A stretch of 15,107 nt of DNA from Lachnospiraceae bacterium. GTDB taxonomy: Bacteria; Bacillota; Clostridia; Lachnospirales; Lachnospiraceae. The notes beneath the pieces are model-generated. The model saw nothing but the letters and a program-made list of their open reading frames with translations, was not told the DNA's origin and did not search any database. Shown piece by piece: positions 7,149 through 14,899 of the stretch (within the stretch, counting starts at the first letter, position 1; each line of letters opens with the position of its first letter). The stretch is from NCBI GenBank assembly GCA_016297945.1, contig JAEDFR010000054.1, positions 1-15,107 on the forward strand, given 5' to 3'. A program made the position numbers and the translations under genes.

Positions 7149-8420
7149 ATGAAAGTTTTAATCGTAGGTAGCGGCGGAAGAGAACATGCAATTGCACACA
7201 GTGTGGCAAAGAGTGAAAAGGTTGACAAAATCTTTTGTGCACCCGGAAATGCCGGAATCGGAGAAATTGCGGAATGCGTTGCAATTGGCGCCATGGAATT
7301 TGATAAAATCGTAGATTTTGCAAAGAATAACAATATCGACCTGGTTATTGTCGGTATGGATGATCCGTTGGTCGGTGGTCTGGTTGATGAATTGGAGAAA
7401 GCAGGCATCCGTACTTTTGGACCGCGCAAAAATGCGGCTATTCTGGAAGGTAGCAAGGCATTTTCAAAAGATTTAATGAAAAAATACAATATTCCCACAG
7501 CGGCTTATGAAAACTTTGATGATCCGAATAAAGCATTGGAATATTTAGAAACTGCAAAATTCCCGATTGTTTTAAAAGCAGATGGTCTGGCACTTGGAAA
7601 AGGTGTACTCATTTGCAATACCTTAGAGGAAGCAAAAGACGGCGTTAAATCCATTATGATGGATAAGAAATTCGGCACAGCCGGAAATCAGATGGTCATT
7701 GAAGAATTTATGACGGGACGTGAAGTCAGTGTATTGTCTTTTGTCGATGGAAAAACGATTAAGATTATGTCTTCCGCACAGGATCATAAACGTGCTAAGG
7801 ATGGAGATGAGGGACTAAACACCGGTGGAATGGGAACCTTTTCTCCCAGTCCTTTCTATACAAAGGAAGTGGATGAATTCTGTAAAAAATACATTTATCA
7901 GGCAACGGTTGATGCTATGGCTGCAGAAGGAAGAGAGTTTAAGGGAGTTATCTTCTTTGGACTTATGTTAACCGAAGACGGACCTAAAGTATTAGAATAC
8001 AACGCCAGATTTGGTGACCCGGAGGCACAGGTTGTTCTTCCGCGTATGAAAAACGATTTGATTGAAGTTGCCGAAGCCTGTATTGATGGTACGTTAGATC
8101 AGGTTGATTTACAGTTTGAAGATAATGCGGCTGTCTGTGTGGTATTAGCTTCAGACGGATATCCGGTTTCTTATGAAAAGGGATTTGTCATCAAAGGCCT
8201 TGAAAGCTTTGATGATAAAGATGATTATTATGTTTTCCATGCAGGTACGAAAAAGGCCAATGACGGTTTTGTGACAAACGGTGGACGTGTTCTTGGTGTT
8301 ACGGCAAAAGGAAAAGATTTGAAAGATGCCAGAAGAAAGGCATATGAGGCAACTGAATGGATTGATTTCGAGAACAAATATATGAGGCATGACATCGGTA
8401 AAGCAATAGATGAAGCTTAA
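7149..8420 (+). CDS. purD: phosphoribosylamine-glycine ligase (GAR synthetase)
   Basis: PurD joins phosphoribosylamine and glycine with ATP to give GAR, the substrate of the PurN encoded just upstream. The 423-residue ATP-grasp enzyme begins MKVLIVGSGGREHA, the standard PurD start. It continues with GPRKNAAILEGSKAFSK (91-107), VLKADGLALGKGVLI (141-155), NTGGMGTFSP (224-233) and the metal-binding LEYNARFGDPEAQVVLP (282-298). The ATG at 7149 is chosen because AAAGGA (7136-7141) lies seven bases before it; an in-frame ATG at 7110 would add 13 atypical residues and has no good site. The usual VGPE motif reads VGMDDPLVGG here (68-77), a variant I recall in related clostridia, so it is not a sign of inactivation. 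Confidence 0.96.
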   Translation: MKVLIVGSGGREHAIAHSVAKSEKVDKIFCAPGNAGIGEIAECVAIGAMEFDKIVDFAKNNNIDLVIVGMDDPLVGGLVDELEKAGIRTFGPRKNAAILEGSKAFSKDLMKKYNIPTAAYENFDDPNKALEYLETAKFPIVLKADGLALGKGVLICNTLEEAKDGVKSIMMDKKFGTAGNQMVIEEFMTGREVSVLSFVDGKTIKIMSSAQDHKRAKDGDEGLNTGGMGTFSPSPFYTKEVDEFCKKYIYQATVDAMAAEGREFKGVIFFGLMLTEDGPKVLEYNARFGDPEAQVVLPRMKNDLIEVAEACIDGTLDQVDLQFEDNAAVCVVLASDGYPVSYEKGFVIKGLESFDDKDDYYVFHAGTKKANDGFVTNGGRVLGVTAKGKDLKDARRKAYEATEWIDFENKYMRHDIGKAIDEA

Positions 8421-8492
8421 TGGACGAAAATAAGGTTTTTGTCATGCTTTGCAGATGAGAAAATGAATCGAAAAAAGCGAAAGGGCTATTTT

Positions 8493-10373
8493 ATGATGTT
8501 TAGAAAGAAAAATGGACTAAGAGTAATTGGCATGTTGTTACTTTTCTCGCTGTTGATATTTTATGGAGGCGAAAGTATTCAAACCGTATGTGCCACAGAG
8601 ACTGCGCAGACGCAGGGGTCTGATGCCTATCTAAAAACTCTTACGGCTTCACCGGGTACTATGACACCATCTTTTTCACCAATGGTGACCAGTTATACAG
8701 TAACGGTTCCGTCTGATGTTGATAAACTGAATGTAACTTGCAGCACAGCCGATGCTAATGCGACAGTGACCGAAGCAAAGGGATTTAAGGATCTTCAGAT
8801 GGGAAATAATTCAGCCGTCATTAAGGTGAAAGGACCAAGCGGAACAATCTGTAGTTATAATATTACCATCGTAAGAGGTAATTTATCGGCAGCTATGAAT
8901 CCGGCAGAAGGTGCGGGTATCACGTTGGCTACGAATCAATCTACTGAGACTGCAGTGACTTCTGAAGTTCCTGCCACAACAACGGAAACACCGGAAACAC
9001 AGCCGGAAACCGATATTCCGGTTGATGCTTCAAATACCCAGGAAACAGGAGATGACGCTTCTCAATCGGATGCTGCGATTGAGACGACGGAAACAGAGAC
9101 GTCGGAAACCGAAACAGAAACAGGAACAGATGGATCAGAAGCCGTGCCGATTATGGCACCTTTACCTGCATCAGGAGAGCGCTATTTGATTGGCGGAGAA
9201 TCCATTTATGCTGATTATTATGTGACTTCAACGTTTGATACATCTTTAATTCCGGAAGGATTTGTTGTTGAAACATATAATTTTAATGGGGCAGAGGTAC
9301 AGTCTGCATATTTTGCAGCAGGAGATATCCGCCTGCTATATACAGAATTCGAGGATGGAAATAACGGTCGCCTTCGCATTTATTATGAGGATGAAAAAGA
9401 TGTCTTGGATTTTGTTCCGTTTTATGGTAATAATGGCTATGTTTTTCCGGTCAGATATCAGGCTCAGATTCCGGTACCGACAAATTATACCGGCAGTTAT
9501 ATGCCTTTTGAAAAAGAGGTTGTATCCTGCTATATTTACACGGAACTTACAGGAAACCCTTTATCTGTTCCGGAAGGAATGGAGAACAAGGACACCCTTC
9601 AGCCGGGGGAATCTACGGCCGATGCAGAGCCGGTTGTGGTAGATACACTGGATGAAATGCCGGAATTCTATTTGTTTTATGGTATGAACAATAGTGGGGA
9701 AGAAAGTTTTTATCTTTATGATTGGAAAGAAGGAACTTATCAGAGATATGTTGAAAGAGATACTTCTTATGATTTGGATCAGTCTTATTTCAAATATAAA
9801 GATATCTCACATCAACGATTTGTGATTATGTGTATTTTATTTGTTTTACTTCTGTTGGCAGTTTTTGTAATCATTAATCTTTATTTGAAGAACAGAGAAC
9901 TGAAACGTGATTTGGTTGATTTTGATTACGATTCCGGAGAAAAAGATGACGATGAGGATTCTCTGTATGATGAAGAACAAGCTGATTCTGAATATGATGA
10001 TTTGAATCAGGATGATGACGAATTGGAAGAGATTAATGAGAATGAGATAAATGTAAATGATAATTTGAATTATACGCAGAAAGATGATATGGATGATTTG
10101 ATAAAAGAACAATATTCCATTCATGTCAGCCCGGATGTGTTTGAGGAAGATGATAAAACACAGGAGACAGAAGAAACGGAAACGAAAGCTCCGTTATCTG
10201 ATTATTCAGACGGTTTGGATATTTCACAAACTGCTGAAACCACTGCTCAAAAAGAAGAGACAGCAAGTTTTCGTCGTCCTGAGTTTAGGATGATTAATTT
10301 ATCACGAGAACCGGAACCGAGCAGTATCGATGATGATTTTGAATTTGAATTTATTCATTTTGAGGATAACTAA
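8493..10373 (+). CDS. exported cadherin-like-domain protein with one membrane helix and acidic cytoplasmic tail
   Basis: The start is the ATG at 8493, seven bases after CGAAAGGG (8478-8485); it gives a clean signal peptide (FRKKNG, a hydrophobic core at about 11-25, likely cleavage after VCA near residue 34). The 626-residue protein then has, in order: a cadherin-like beta-sandwich domain at about 43-130 (YLKTLTASPG, FSPMVTSYTVTVP, YNITIVRG); a Thr/Glu-rich linker at about 147-222 (TETETSETETETGT); an unrecognised extracellular region at about 223-440; a membrane helix at about 442-464 followed by KNRELKR; and a 162-residue cytoplasmic tail with long Asp/Glu runs. Topology is thus outside-to-inside. 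It lies 72 bases after purD and 16 bases before clpC, probably co-transcribed with clpC. No enzymatic motif is seen; a surface or envelope sensor/scaffold role is only a guess. Confidence 0.8.
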   Translation: MMFRKKNGLRVIGMLLLFSLLIFYGGESIQTVCATETAQTQGSDAYLKTLTASPGTMTPSFSPMVTSYTVTVPSDVDKLNVTCSTADANATVTEAKGFKDLQMGNNSAVIKVKGPSGTICSYNITIVRGNLSAAMNPAEGAGITLATNQSTETAVTSEVPATTTETPETQPETDIPVDASNTQETGDDASQSDAAIETTETETSETETETGTDGSEAVPIMAPLPASGERYLIGGESIYADYYVTSTFDTSLIPEGFVVETYNFNGAEVQSAYFAAGDIRLLYTEFEDGNNGRLRIYYEDEKDVLDFVPFYGNNGYVFPVRYQAQIPVPTNYTGSYMPFEKEVVSCYIYTELTGNPLSVPEGMENKDTLQPGESTADAEPVVVDTLDEMPEFYLFYGMNNSGEESFYLYDWKEGTYQRYVERDTSYDLDQSYFKYKDISHQRFVIMCILFVLLLLAVFVIINLYLKNRELKRDLVDFDYDSGEKDDDEDSLYDEEQADSEYDDLNQDDDELEEINENEINVNDNLNYTQKDDMDDLIKEQYSIHVSPDVFEEDDKTQETEETETKAPLSDYSDGLDISQTAETTAQKEETASFRRPEFRMINLSREPEPSSIDDDFEFEFIHFEDN

Positions 10374-10389
10374 GATCGGAGGGCTATAA

Positions 10390-12822
10390 ATGGCCTATAC
10401 AGAAAATGCCAAATCAGCTTTGGCAATTGCAAAACGAATGGCAAAAAAGACCGGACAAAATTATATCGGAACAGAACACATTTTGCTCGGTCTCATTCAT
10501 AAAGACAGCGGTGTTGCTGCAACTCTTTTGGCAAAAAGCGGAGTAACAGAACAAAAGATTATGGAAGTAATCAGGGAATTGATTGCACCATCCGGAAATG
10601 TATCTGTGCTGGAACGAGACGGATATTCACCCCGTGCTGTGCAGATTTTAAAGGATGCGGATAAGCAGGCGGAGCGATTTGGCTGCAGTCAGACAGGTAC
10701 AGAGCATATTCTGCTTGCCATTATCAAAGAAGGCGATAATATTGCCGCACGTTTATTGTTTACGATTGGTATCAATCTGCAAAAGCTGTATGTAGATACC
10801 TTGATTGCCATGGGAGAAGACCCCAATCTGGCAAAAGAAGATTTAAATGCCAAAAAGAAAAATAACCCTACCAAAACCTTAAATCAATACAGTAAAGATT
10901 TGACAAAAATGGCAGCGGAAGGTAAGTTAGATCCCGTTATCGGAAGGGAAAATGAAATTCTGCGTGTGATACAAATACTCAGTCGCAGGACTAAGAATAA
11001 TCCCTGTCTGATTGGGGAACCCGGGGTTGGTAAAACGGCAATTGCGGAAGGTCTTGCCATGCGGATTGCCGCAAAAGAAGTGCCACAGACATTGGTTGAT
11101 AAAAGGGTTGTGACCCTTGATTTGTCAGCTTTAGTTGCCGGCAGCAAATATCGTGGAGAGTTTGAAGAGCGGATTAAGAAAGTGATTGCCGAAGTGATTC
11201 AGTCCGGCAATATCATATTATTTTTGGATGAGATTCATACCATTGTTGGAGCCGGAGGTGCGGAAGGTTCAATTGATGCATCCAACATTTTAAAACCATC
11301 CCTTGCCCGTGGTGAAATTCAGCTGATTGGTGCCACGACGATTGAGGAATACAGAAAGTATTTATCCAAGGATGCTGCGTTGGAGCGTCGTTTTCAACCC
11401 GTTAATGTGGAAGAACCGACCGTAAGTGAGGCTATCGAAATTCTGCAGGGGATTAAGCACAAATATGAAGAGCATCATATGGTTACGATTTCTGATGAGG
11501 CTGTGGAATCCGCAGTCAAGTTGTCCAAACGTTATATCAATGATCGGAATTTGCCGGATAAAGCCATTGACCTGATAGATGAAGCGGCTGCTGCAATTCG
11601 TTTAAAAGGAATGAACCTGCCGCCTCAATGCCATGAGCTGGAAGAGCAGATCAAAAAAATGGATTTGCAGATTGAAAGATCCTTTAAATTTGATGCTTTT
11701 ATGCAGGCACACGAGATTAAACTACAACAGGATGAACTGGTTAAAAAGTATAACCGCCTAAAAGAGCGACATGCAAAGAAAATGAAAGACAGAAGTCTCA
11801 TTGTCAATGAAAATGACATTGCAGATGTTGTATCCATGTGGACAAAAATTCCGGTCAGCAAGCTTGCAGAAAAAGAAAGCGAGAGACTACTACGCTTAGA
11901 GAGCATTTTGCATAAACGTGTCATCGGACAAAAAGAAGCAGTAACGGCTGTTGCCAAGGCCATGAGAAGAGGTCGTGTCGGACTTGCCGATCCGAATAAA
12001 CCGATTGGTTCTTTTCTGTTTTTAGGCCCCACCGGTGTCGGAAAAACGGAATTATCCAAAGCGCTTGCAGAAGCGATGTTCGGTTCGGAGAATGCCTTAA
12101 TTCGTGTTGATATGTCAGAATATATGGAACCTCATTCCGTTGCGAAAATGGTTGGTTCTCCTCCGGGCTATGTTGGACACGATGATGGTGGACAGCTTAG
12201 TGAGAAAGTCCGTAGAAATCCGTATTCCGTGATTTTGTTTGATGAAATCGAGAAAGCGCATCCGGATGTCTTCAATATCCTGCTTCAGGTTTTGGATGAA
12301 GGTCATATCACCGATTCCAAAGGAAGAAAAGTGAATTTCAAAAATACGATTCTAATCATGACTTCCAATGCCGGTGCATCCAGAATTGTGGAGCCCAAAA
12401 ATCTTGGTTTTGCGGCAACGACGACAGAAAAGCAAAATTACAACAAGATGAAAGACAGTGTCATGGAAGAAGTAAAACGTCTTTTTAAGCCGGAATTTAT
12501 TAACCGTATTGATGAGATTATGGTATTCCATCAGCTAAATAAAGAAGACATGACAAAGATTGTGACGCTGTTATCCAAAAATCTCTGTACCAGATGTAAG
12601 AATCAGATGGACATCGATCTGACCATTACGCCGGCATTAAAGAGTTATATTGTCGATAAGTTCAGTGACTTAAAGATGGGAGCCAGACCGCTTAAGAGAG
12701 CCATCCAGACGGAAATTGAGGACGTCATGGCAGAAGAGATTCTGGCGGGCAATATAAAACCGGGACAAAAAATCAGAGCAGGAATACAGGATAAAAAAGT
12801 TGTCTTTTCTGTAAAGGAATAG
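10390..12822 (+). CDS. clpC: ClpC-type AAA+ unfoldase of the ClpCP protease
   Basis: ClpC unfolds protein substrates and feeds them to ClpP. The 810-residue protein has two Clp-N repeats (1-145), AAA-1 with Walker A GEPGVGKTA (209-217), Walker B LFLDE (277-281) and pore loop KYRGEFE (253-259), a short middle domain (about 412-470), and AAA-2 with GPTGVGKT (546-553), ILFDE (615-619) and pore loop GYVG (593-596). LGF at 672-674 matches the ClpP-docking loop, and the middle-domain length fits ClpC rather than ClpB or ClpA. Glu29 and Glu105, each in a GTEHILL motif, match the phosphoarginine-binding residues of Bacillus ClpC. The ATG follows CGGAGGG (10377-10383). Unlike Bacillus, no ctsR, mcsA or mcsB lies upstream and no CtsR operator is seen. 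The UVR-like part of the middle domain is diverged. Confidence 0.95.
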   Translation: MAYTENAKSALAIAKRMAKKTGQNYIGTEHILLGLIHKDSGVAATLLAKSGVTEQKIMEVIRELIAPSGNVSVLERDGYSPRAVQILKDADKQAERFGCSQTGTEHILLAIIKEGDNIAARLLFTIGINLQKLYVDTLIAMGEDPNLAKEDLNAKKKNNPTKTLNQYSKDLTKMAAEGKLDPVIGRENEILRVIQILSRRTKNNPCLIGEPGVGKTAIAEGLAMRIAAKEVPQTLVDKRVVTLDLSALVAGSKYRGEFEERIKKVIAEVIQSGNIILFLDEIHTIVGAGGAEGSIDASNILKPSLARGEIQLIGATTIEEYRKYLSKDAALERRFQPVNVEEPTVSEAIEILQGIKHKYEEHHMVTISDEAVESAVKLSKRYINDRNLPDKAIDLIDEAAAAIRLKGMNLPPQCHELEEQIKKMDLQIERSFKFDAFMQAHEIKLQQDELVKKYNRLKERHAKKMKDRSLIVNENDIADVVSMWTKIPVSKLAEKESERLLRLESILHKRVIGQKEAVTAVAKAMRRGRVGLADPNKPIGSFLFLGPTGVGKTELSKALAEAMFGSENALIRVDMSEYMEPHSVAKMVGSPPGYVGHDDGGQLSEKVRRNPYSVILFDEIEKAHPDVFNILLQVLDEGHITDSKGRKVNFKNTILIMTSNAGASRIVEPKNLGFAATTTEKQNYNKMKDSVMEEVKRLFKPEFINRIDEIMVFHQLNKEDMTKIVTLLSKNLCTRCKNQMDIDLTITPALKSYIVDKFSDLKMGARPLKRAIQTEIEDVMAEEILAGNIKPGQKIRAGIQDKKVVFSVKE

Positions 12823-12824
12823 TA

Positions 12825-12853
12825 TTTACCGCGGGGAGAAAATAGGGTATACT
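12825..12853 (+). promoter_or_regulatory. promoter between clpC and the small beta-rich gene
   Basis: TTTACC (12825-12830) and TATACT (12848-12853) are spaced by 17 bases, just after the clpC stop. The start of transcription would be near 12860, giving a leader of about 70 bases that contains the hairpin at 12882-12901. Both elements match consensus well enough to expect activity, so the small gene and radA may be made independently of clpC. Confidence 0.5.
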
Positions 12854-12881
12854 AAGATTATATAGTGATAAAACACAATTT

Positions 12882-12901
12882 CACCGCAAGATTTTGTGGT
12901 G
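12882..12901 (+). promoter_or_regulatory. hairpin in the 5-prime leader of the small beta-rich gene
   Basis: CACCGCAA (12882-12889) pairs with TTGTGGTG (12894-12901) around a GATT loop: eight pairs, seven Watson-Crick and one G.U. No T-run follows, so it is not an intrinsic terminator. It ends 15 bases before the CAGGAGGA ribosome binding site (12917-12924) and could affect mRNA stability or translation. Confidence 0.45.
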
Positions 12902-12931
12902 GTAATGTATAAGTACCAGGAGGATACGAAT

Positions 12932-13345
12932 ATGGCAGTAGTTGCAGAATTGCTTCGTTCAGAGGCAGACGGAAGTATTAGTTTCGGAAACCATTCATTA
13001 GCTGCAAAAGCAAAATTAGAGGATTTTCCACATAACGGTGACCTCTATAAGGTAAAAACATTTCAGACAATGACCAAGTTGGAAAAAAACGGCATGTTTT
13101 TATATGAATCCGTGCCGGGAACCAGTGTCAACAAATTAGTGGAAAGTGCTGATGGCATGAGCTTTTTAGCTGAAGGTAACGAAGATGCTCAGATTACTTT
13201 GGGATTAAAAGAAGATACCGAATATGAAGTCTTTGTTGCCGGAGCCAGCGTTGGAAAGATGAATACCGGCATGAGCGGCAAGTTAAATCTTTCCGTTGAA
13301 CTTGCTGAAGCAGGTGAAGTAGAAGTAAAAGTAGTTGAGGTATAA
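12932..13345 (+). CDS. small soluble beta-rich protein between clpC and radA, function unknown
   Basis: The ATG at 12932 lies seven bases after CAGGAGGA (12917-12924); a GTG at 12896 in the same frame has no such site and lies in the leader hairpin. The 137-residue product is acidic, with no signal peptide, no membrane helix and no cysteine. It alternates hydrophobic and polar residues in a way that suggests beta strands, with Gly-rich turns (VGKMNTGMSGKLNLSVEL) and a regular C-terminus AGEVEVKVVEV. I recall similar proteins at this spot in Lachnospiraceae carrying the name endosialidase, but I see no sialidase catalytic motif and the length is far too short for that enzyme, so I do not adopt it. 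It ends three bases before radA and is surely co-transcribed with it. Confidence 0.85.
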   Translation: MAVVAELLRSEADGSISFGNHSLAAKAKLEDFPHNGDLYKVKTFQTMTKLEKNGMFLYESVPGTSVNKLVESADGMSFLAEGNEDAQITLGLKEDTEYEVFVAGASVGKMNTGMSGKLNLSVELAEAGEVEVKVVEV

Positions 13346-13348
13346 GCG

Positions 13349-14722
13349 ATGGCAAAAGGAAAAGCAGGCAGTGCTTTCTTTTGTCAGAATTGCGGATATG
13401 AATCTTCCAAATGGATGGGGCAATGTCCCGCCTGTCATGAGTGGAATTGTTTTGTGGAAGAGCGGGTCTCAAAAAGCTCCCATAGTTTTGCCGGTTCGAT
13501 TCGGACTGAGAAAAAAGCTTTGATTTCCATCAATGATATTAAAGGTGATAAGGAAGATCGTTTTACAACCAATATTGAAGAATTTGACAGGGTGCTGGGT
13601 GGCGGTATCGTCCCCGGCTCTCTTACGTTAGTGGGTGGAGATCCCGGAATTGGGAAATCCACTTTACTTTTACAGGTTTGTAAAGAATTATCGGATTGTG
13701 GCAGAGAAGTGCTTTATATTTCGGGAGAGGAATCTCTTTCCCAGATTAAAATGCGGGCAGACCGCATTGGGACGTTTCAGGACAAATTTAAGCTTCTTAC
13801 GGAGATCAATCTCAATGTGATTGCAGAAACCGTAAAAAGTGCAAAACCGGATGTGGTTGTCATTGATTCAATTCAAACCATGTATAATGAAGAGGTCAAT
13901 GCAGCACCGGGAAGTGTTTCCCAGGTGCGGGAATCAACTTCTGTTCTATTGCAGCTTGCAAAGGGTGAAAATATTGCAGTTCTCATTGTGGGGCATGTGA
14001 CAAAAGAAGGTACGGTAGCAGGTCCCAGAGTGTTAGAGCATATGGTGGATACCGTTCTGTATTTTGAGGGCGATAAACAGGATATTTATCGTATTTTAAG
14101 AGGCGTTAAAAACCGTTTTGGTTCTACCAATGAGATTGGTGTTTTCGAAATGGAAGAAGGTGGGCTTCGTGAGATCAAGAATCCTTCGGAATTTATGATC
14201 AGTGGAAAGCCGGAGGGCGCAAACGGTTCTGTCGTCACCTGTTGTATGGAAGGAACCAGACCGATGCTCATGGAAGTGCAGGCTTTGGTCTGTGATACCA
14301 ACTTTCAGATACCACGCAGACAGGCAACCGGATGCGATTTTAACCGTATGAATTTGTTGATTGCCGTAATTGAGAAACGGATTCGAATTCCGCTTGGACA
14401 TGAGGATGCCTATATCAATTTTGCCGGCGGAATGCGGATCACGGAACCGGCAACGGATTTGGCCGTTGTTATGGCACTTGTATCGAGCTATCGTAATAAA
14501 CCGGTGGATGACAAAATGATTGTATTCGGAGAAGTTGGATTAAGCGGAGAAGTACGGGGAATATCCATGGTAAAACAGCGTGTGTTGGAAGCAAAAAAAA
14601 TGGGTTATCAAAGCTGTGTGGTTCCATATGCTAACCAAAAGCAGCTTGCAGATATCAAAGATATGAAATTGTATGCGGTAAAAAATATCATGGAAGCAGT
14701 TTCTCTGATTGGTGCGGAGTAA
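13349..14722 (+). CDS. radA: DNA repair protein RadA (branch-migration helicase-like ATPase)
   Basis: RadA helps process recombination intermediates during repair and transformation by driving branch migration alongside RecA. The 457-residue length is standard. It has the four-cysteine zinc finger Cys12, Cys15, Cys26, Cys29 (CQNC...CPAC), a RecA-like core with Walker A GGDPGIGKST (96-105) and Walker B VVVID (169-173), the RadA signature KNRFG (254-258), and a C-terminal Lon-protease-like domain from about residue 290 that lacks peptidase activity in this family. The ATG lies three bases after the preceding stop, with GAGG (13337-13340) inside the upstream gene. The clpC-radA association matches Bacillus, with the extra small gene inserted. 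disA, which follows radA in Bacillus, is absent here. Confidence 0.96.
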   Translation: MAKGKAGSAFFCQNCGYESSKWMGQCPACHEWNCFVEERVSKSSHSFAGSIRTEKKALISINDIKGDKEDRFTTNIEEFDRVLGGGIVPGSLTLVGGDPGIGKSTLLLQVCKELSDCGREVLYISGEESLSQIKMRADRIGTFQDKFKLLTEINLNVIAETVKSAKPDVVVIDSIQTMYNEEVNAAPGSVSQVRESTSVLLQLAKGENIAVLIVGHVTKEGTVAGPRVLEHMVDTVLYFEGDKQDIYRILRGVKNRFGSTNEIGVFEMEEGGLREIKNPSEFMISGKPEGANGSVVTCCMEGTRPMLMEVQALVCDTNFQIPRRQATGCDFNRMNLLIAVIEKRIRIPLGHEDAYINFAGGMRITEPATDLAVVMALVSSYRNKPVDDKMIVFGEVGLSGEVRGISMVKQRVLEAKKMGYQSCVVPYANQKQLADIKDMKLYAVKNIMEAVSLIGAE

Positions 14723-14776
14723 TAATCTCAATTTTGTCATATTATAAGTACTGAATTTGAACATATAGTGTCGCAA

Positions 14777-14811
14777 TTGCGCAATATATTACAATTTTTG
14801 CGCAATATATT
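14777..14811. repeat. pair of 14-base direct repeats 21 bases apart, operator-like
   Basis: TTGCGCAATATATT occurs at 14777-14790 and again, identical, at 14798-14811. Start-to-start spacing is 21 bases, two turns of B-DNA, so both copies face the same side of the helix. Each contains the 8-base palindrome TTGCGCAA, and the first also overlaps the 10-base palindrome CGCAATTGCG (14772-14781). This is the geometry of a cooperative regulator site. Which promoter it would serve is unclear. Confidence 0.6.
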
Positions 14812-14842
14812 TGTAGAAAAAAGTAGATATTTTAGATACAAT

Positions 14843-14867
14843 AAAAAAGGTTCAACGAGAGTTGAAC
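14843..14867 (-). terminator. intrinsic terminator read on the - strand
   Basis: On the - strand the order is GTTCAAC, loop TCTC, GTTGAAC, one C, then TTTTTT (14848 down to 14843). This perfect seven-pair stem followed by six T is a standard rho-independent terminator. On the + strand the same hairpin is preceded by six A and followed by TTGCTAATT, so it would be poor for radA. It implies transcription arriving from the right of the window. Confidence 0.7.
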
Positions 14868-14881
14868 TTGCTAATTAGCAA
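14868..14881. repeat. 14-base perfect palindrome
   Basis: TTGCTAATTAGCAA is a perfect dyad directly abutting the - strand terminator stem. It is followed at once by a second, shorter palindrome, TTCCGGAA (14882-14889). Having no loop, these suit protein binding or cruciform extrusion better than an RNA hairpin. Confidence 0.5.
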
Positions 14882-14899
14882 TTCCGGAAGAATTCCCCT

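Noticed and set aside
8439..8492. TTG (8439) or ATG (8463) start for the cadherin-like protein
   Set aside because: Both add residues ahead of a clean signal peptide and have weaker ribosome binding sites than the ATG at 8493.
9846..10124. - strand frame of very Ile-rich sequence opposite the acidic tail gene
   Set aside because: It mirrors Asp/Asn/Glu codons (GAT, AAT, GAA) of the + strand protein, which read as Ile/Phe on the reverse; there is no start context.
11625..12059. 144-codon open frame on the - strand inside clpC
   Set aside because: It overlaps conserved AAA-2 motifs of clpC on the other strand and has Ser/Leu/Phe-rich low-information composition.
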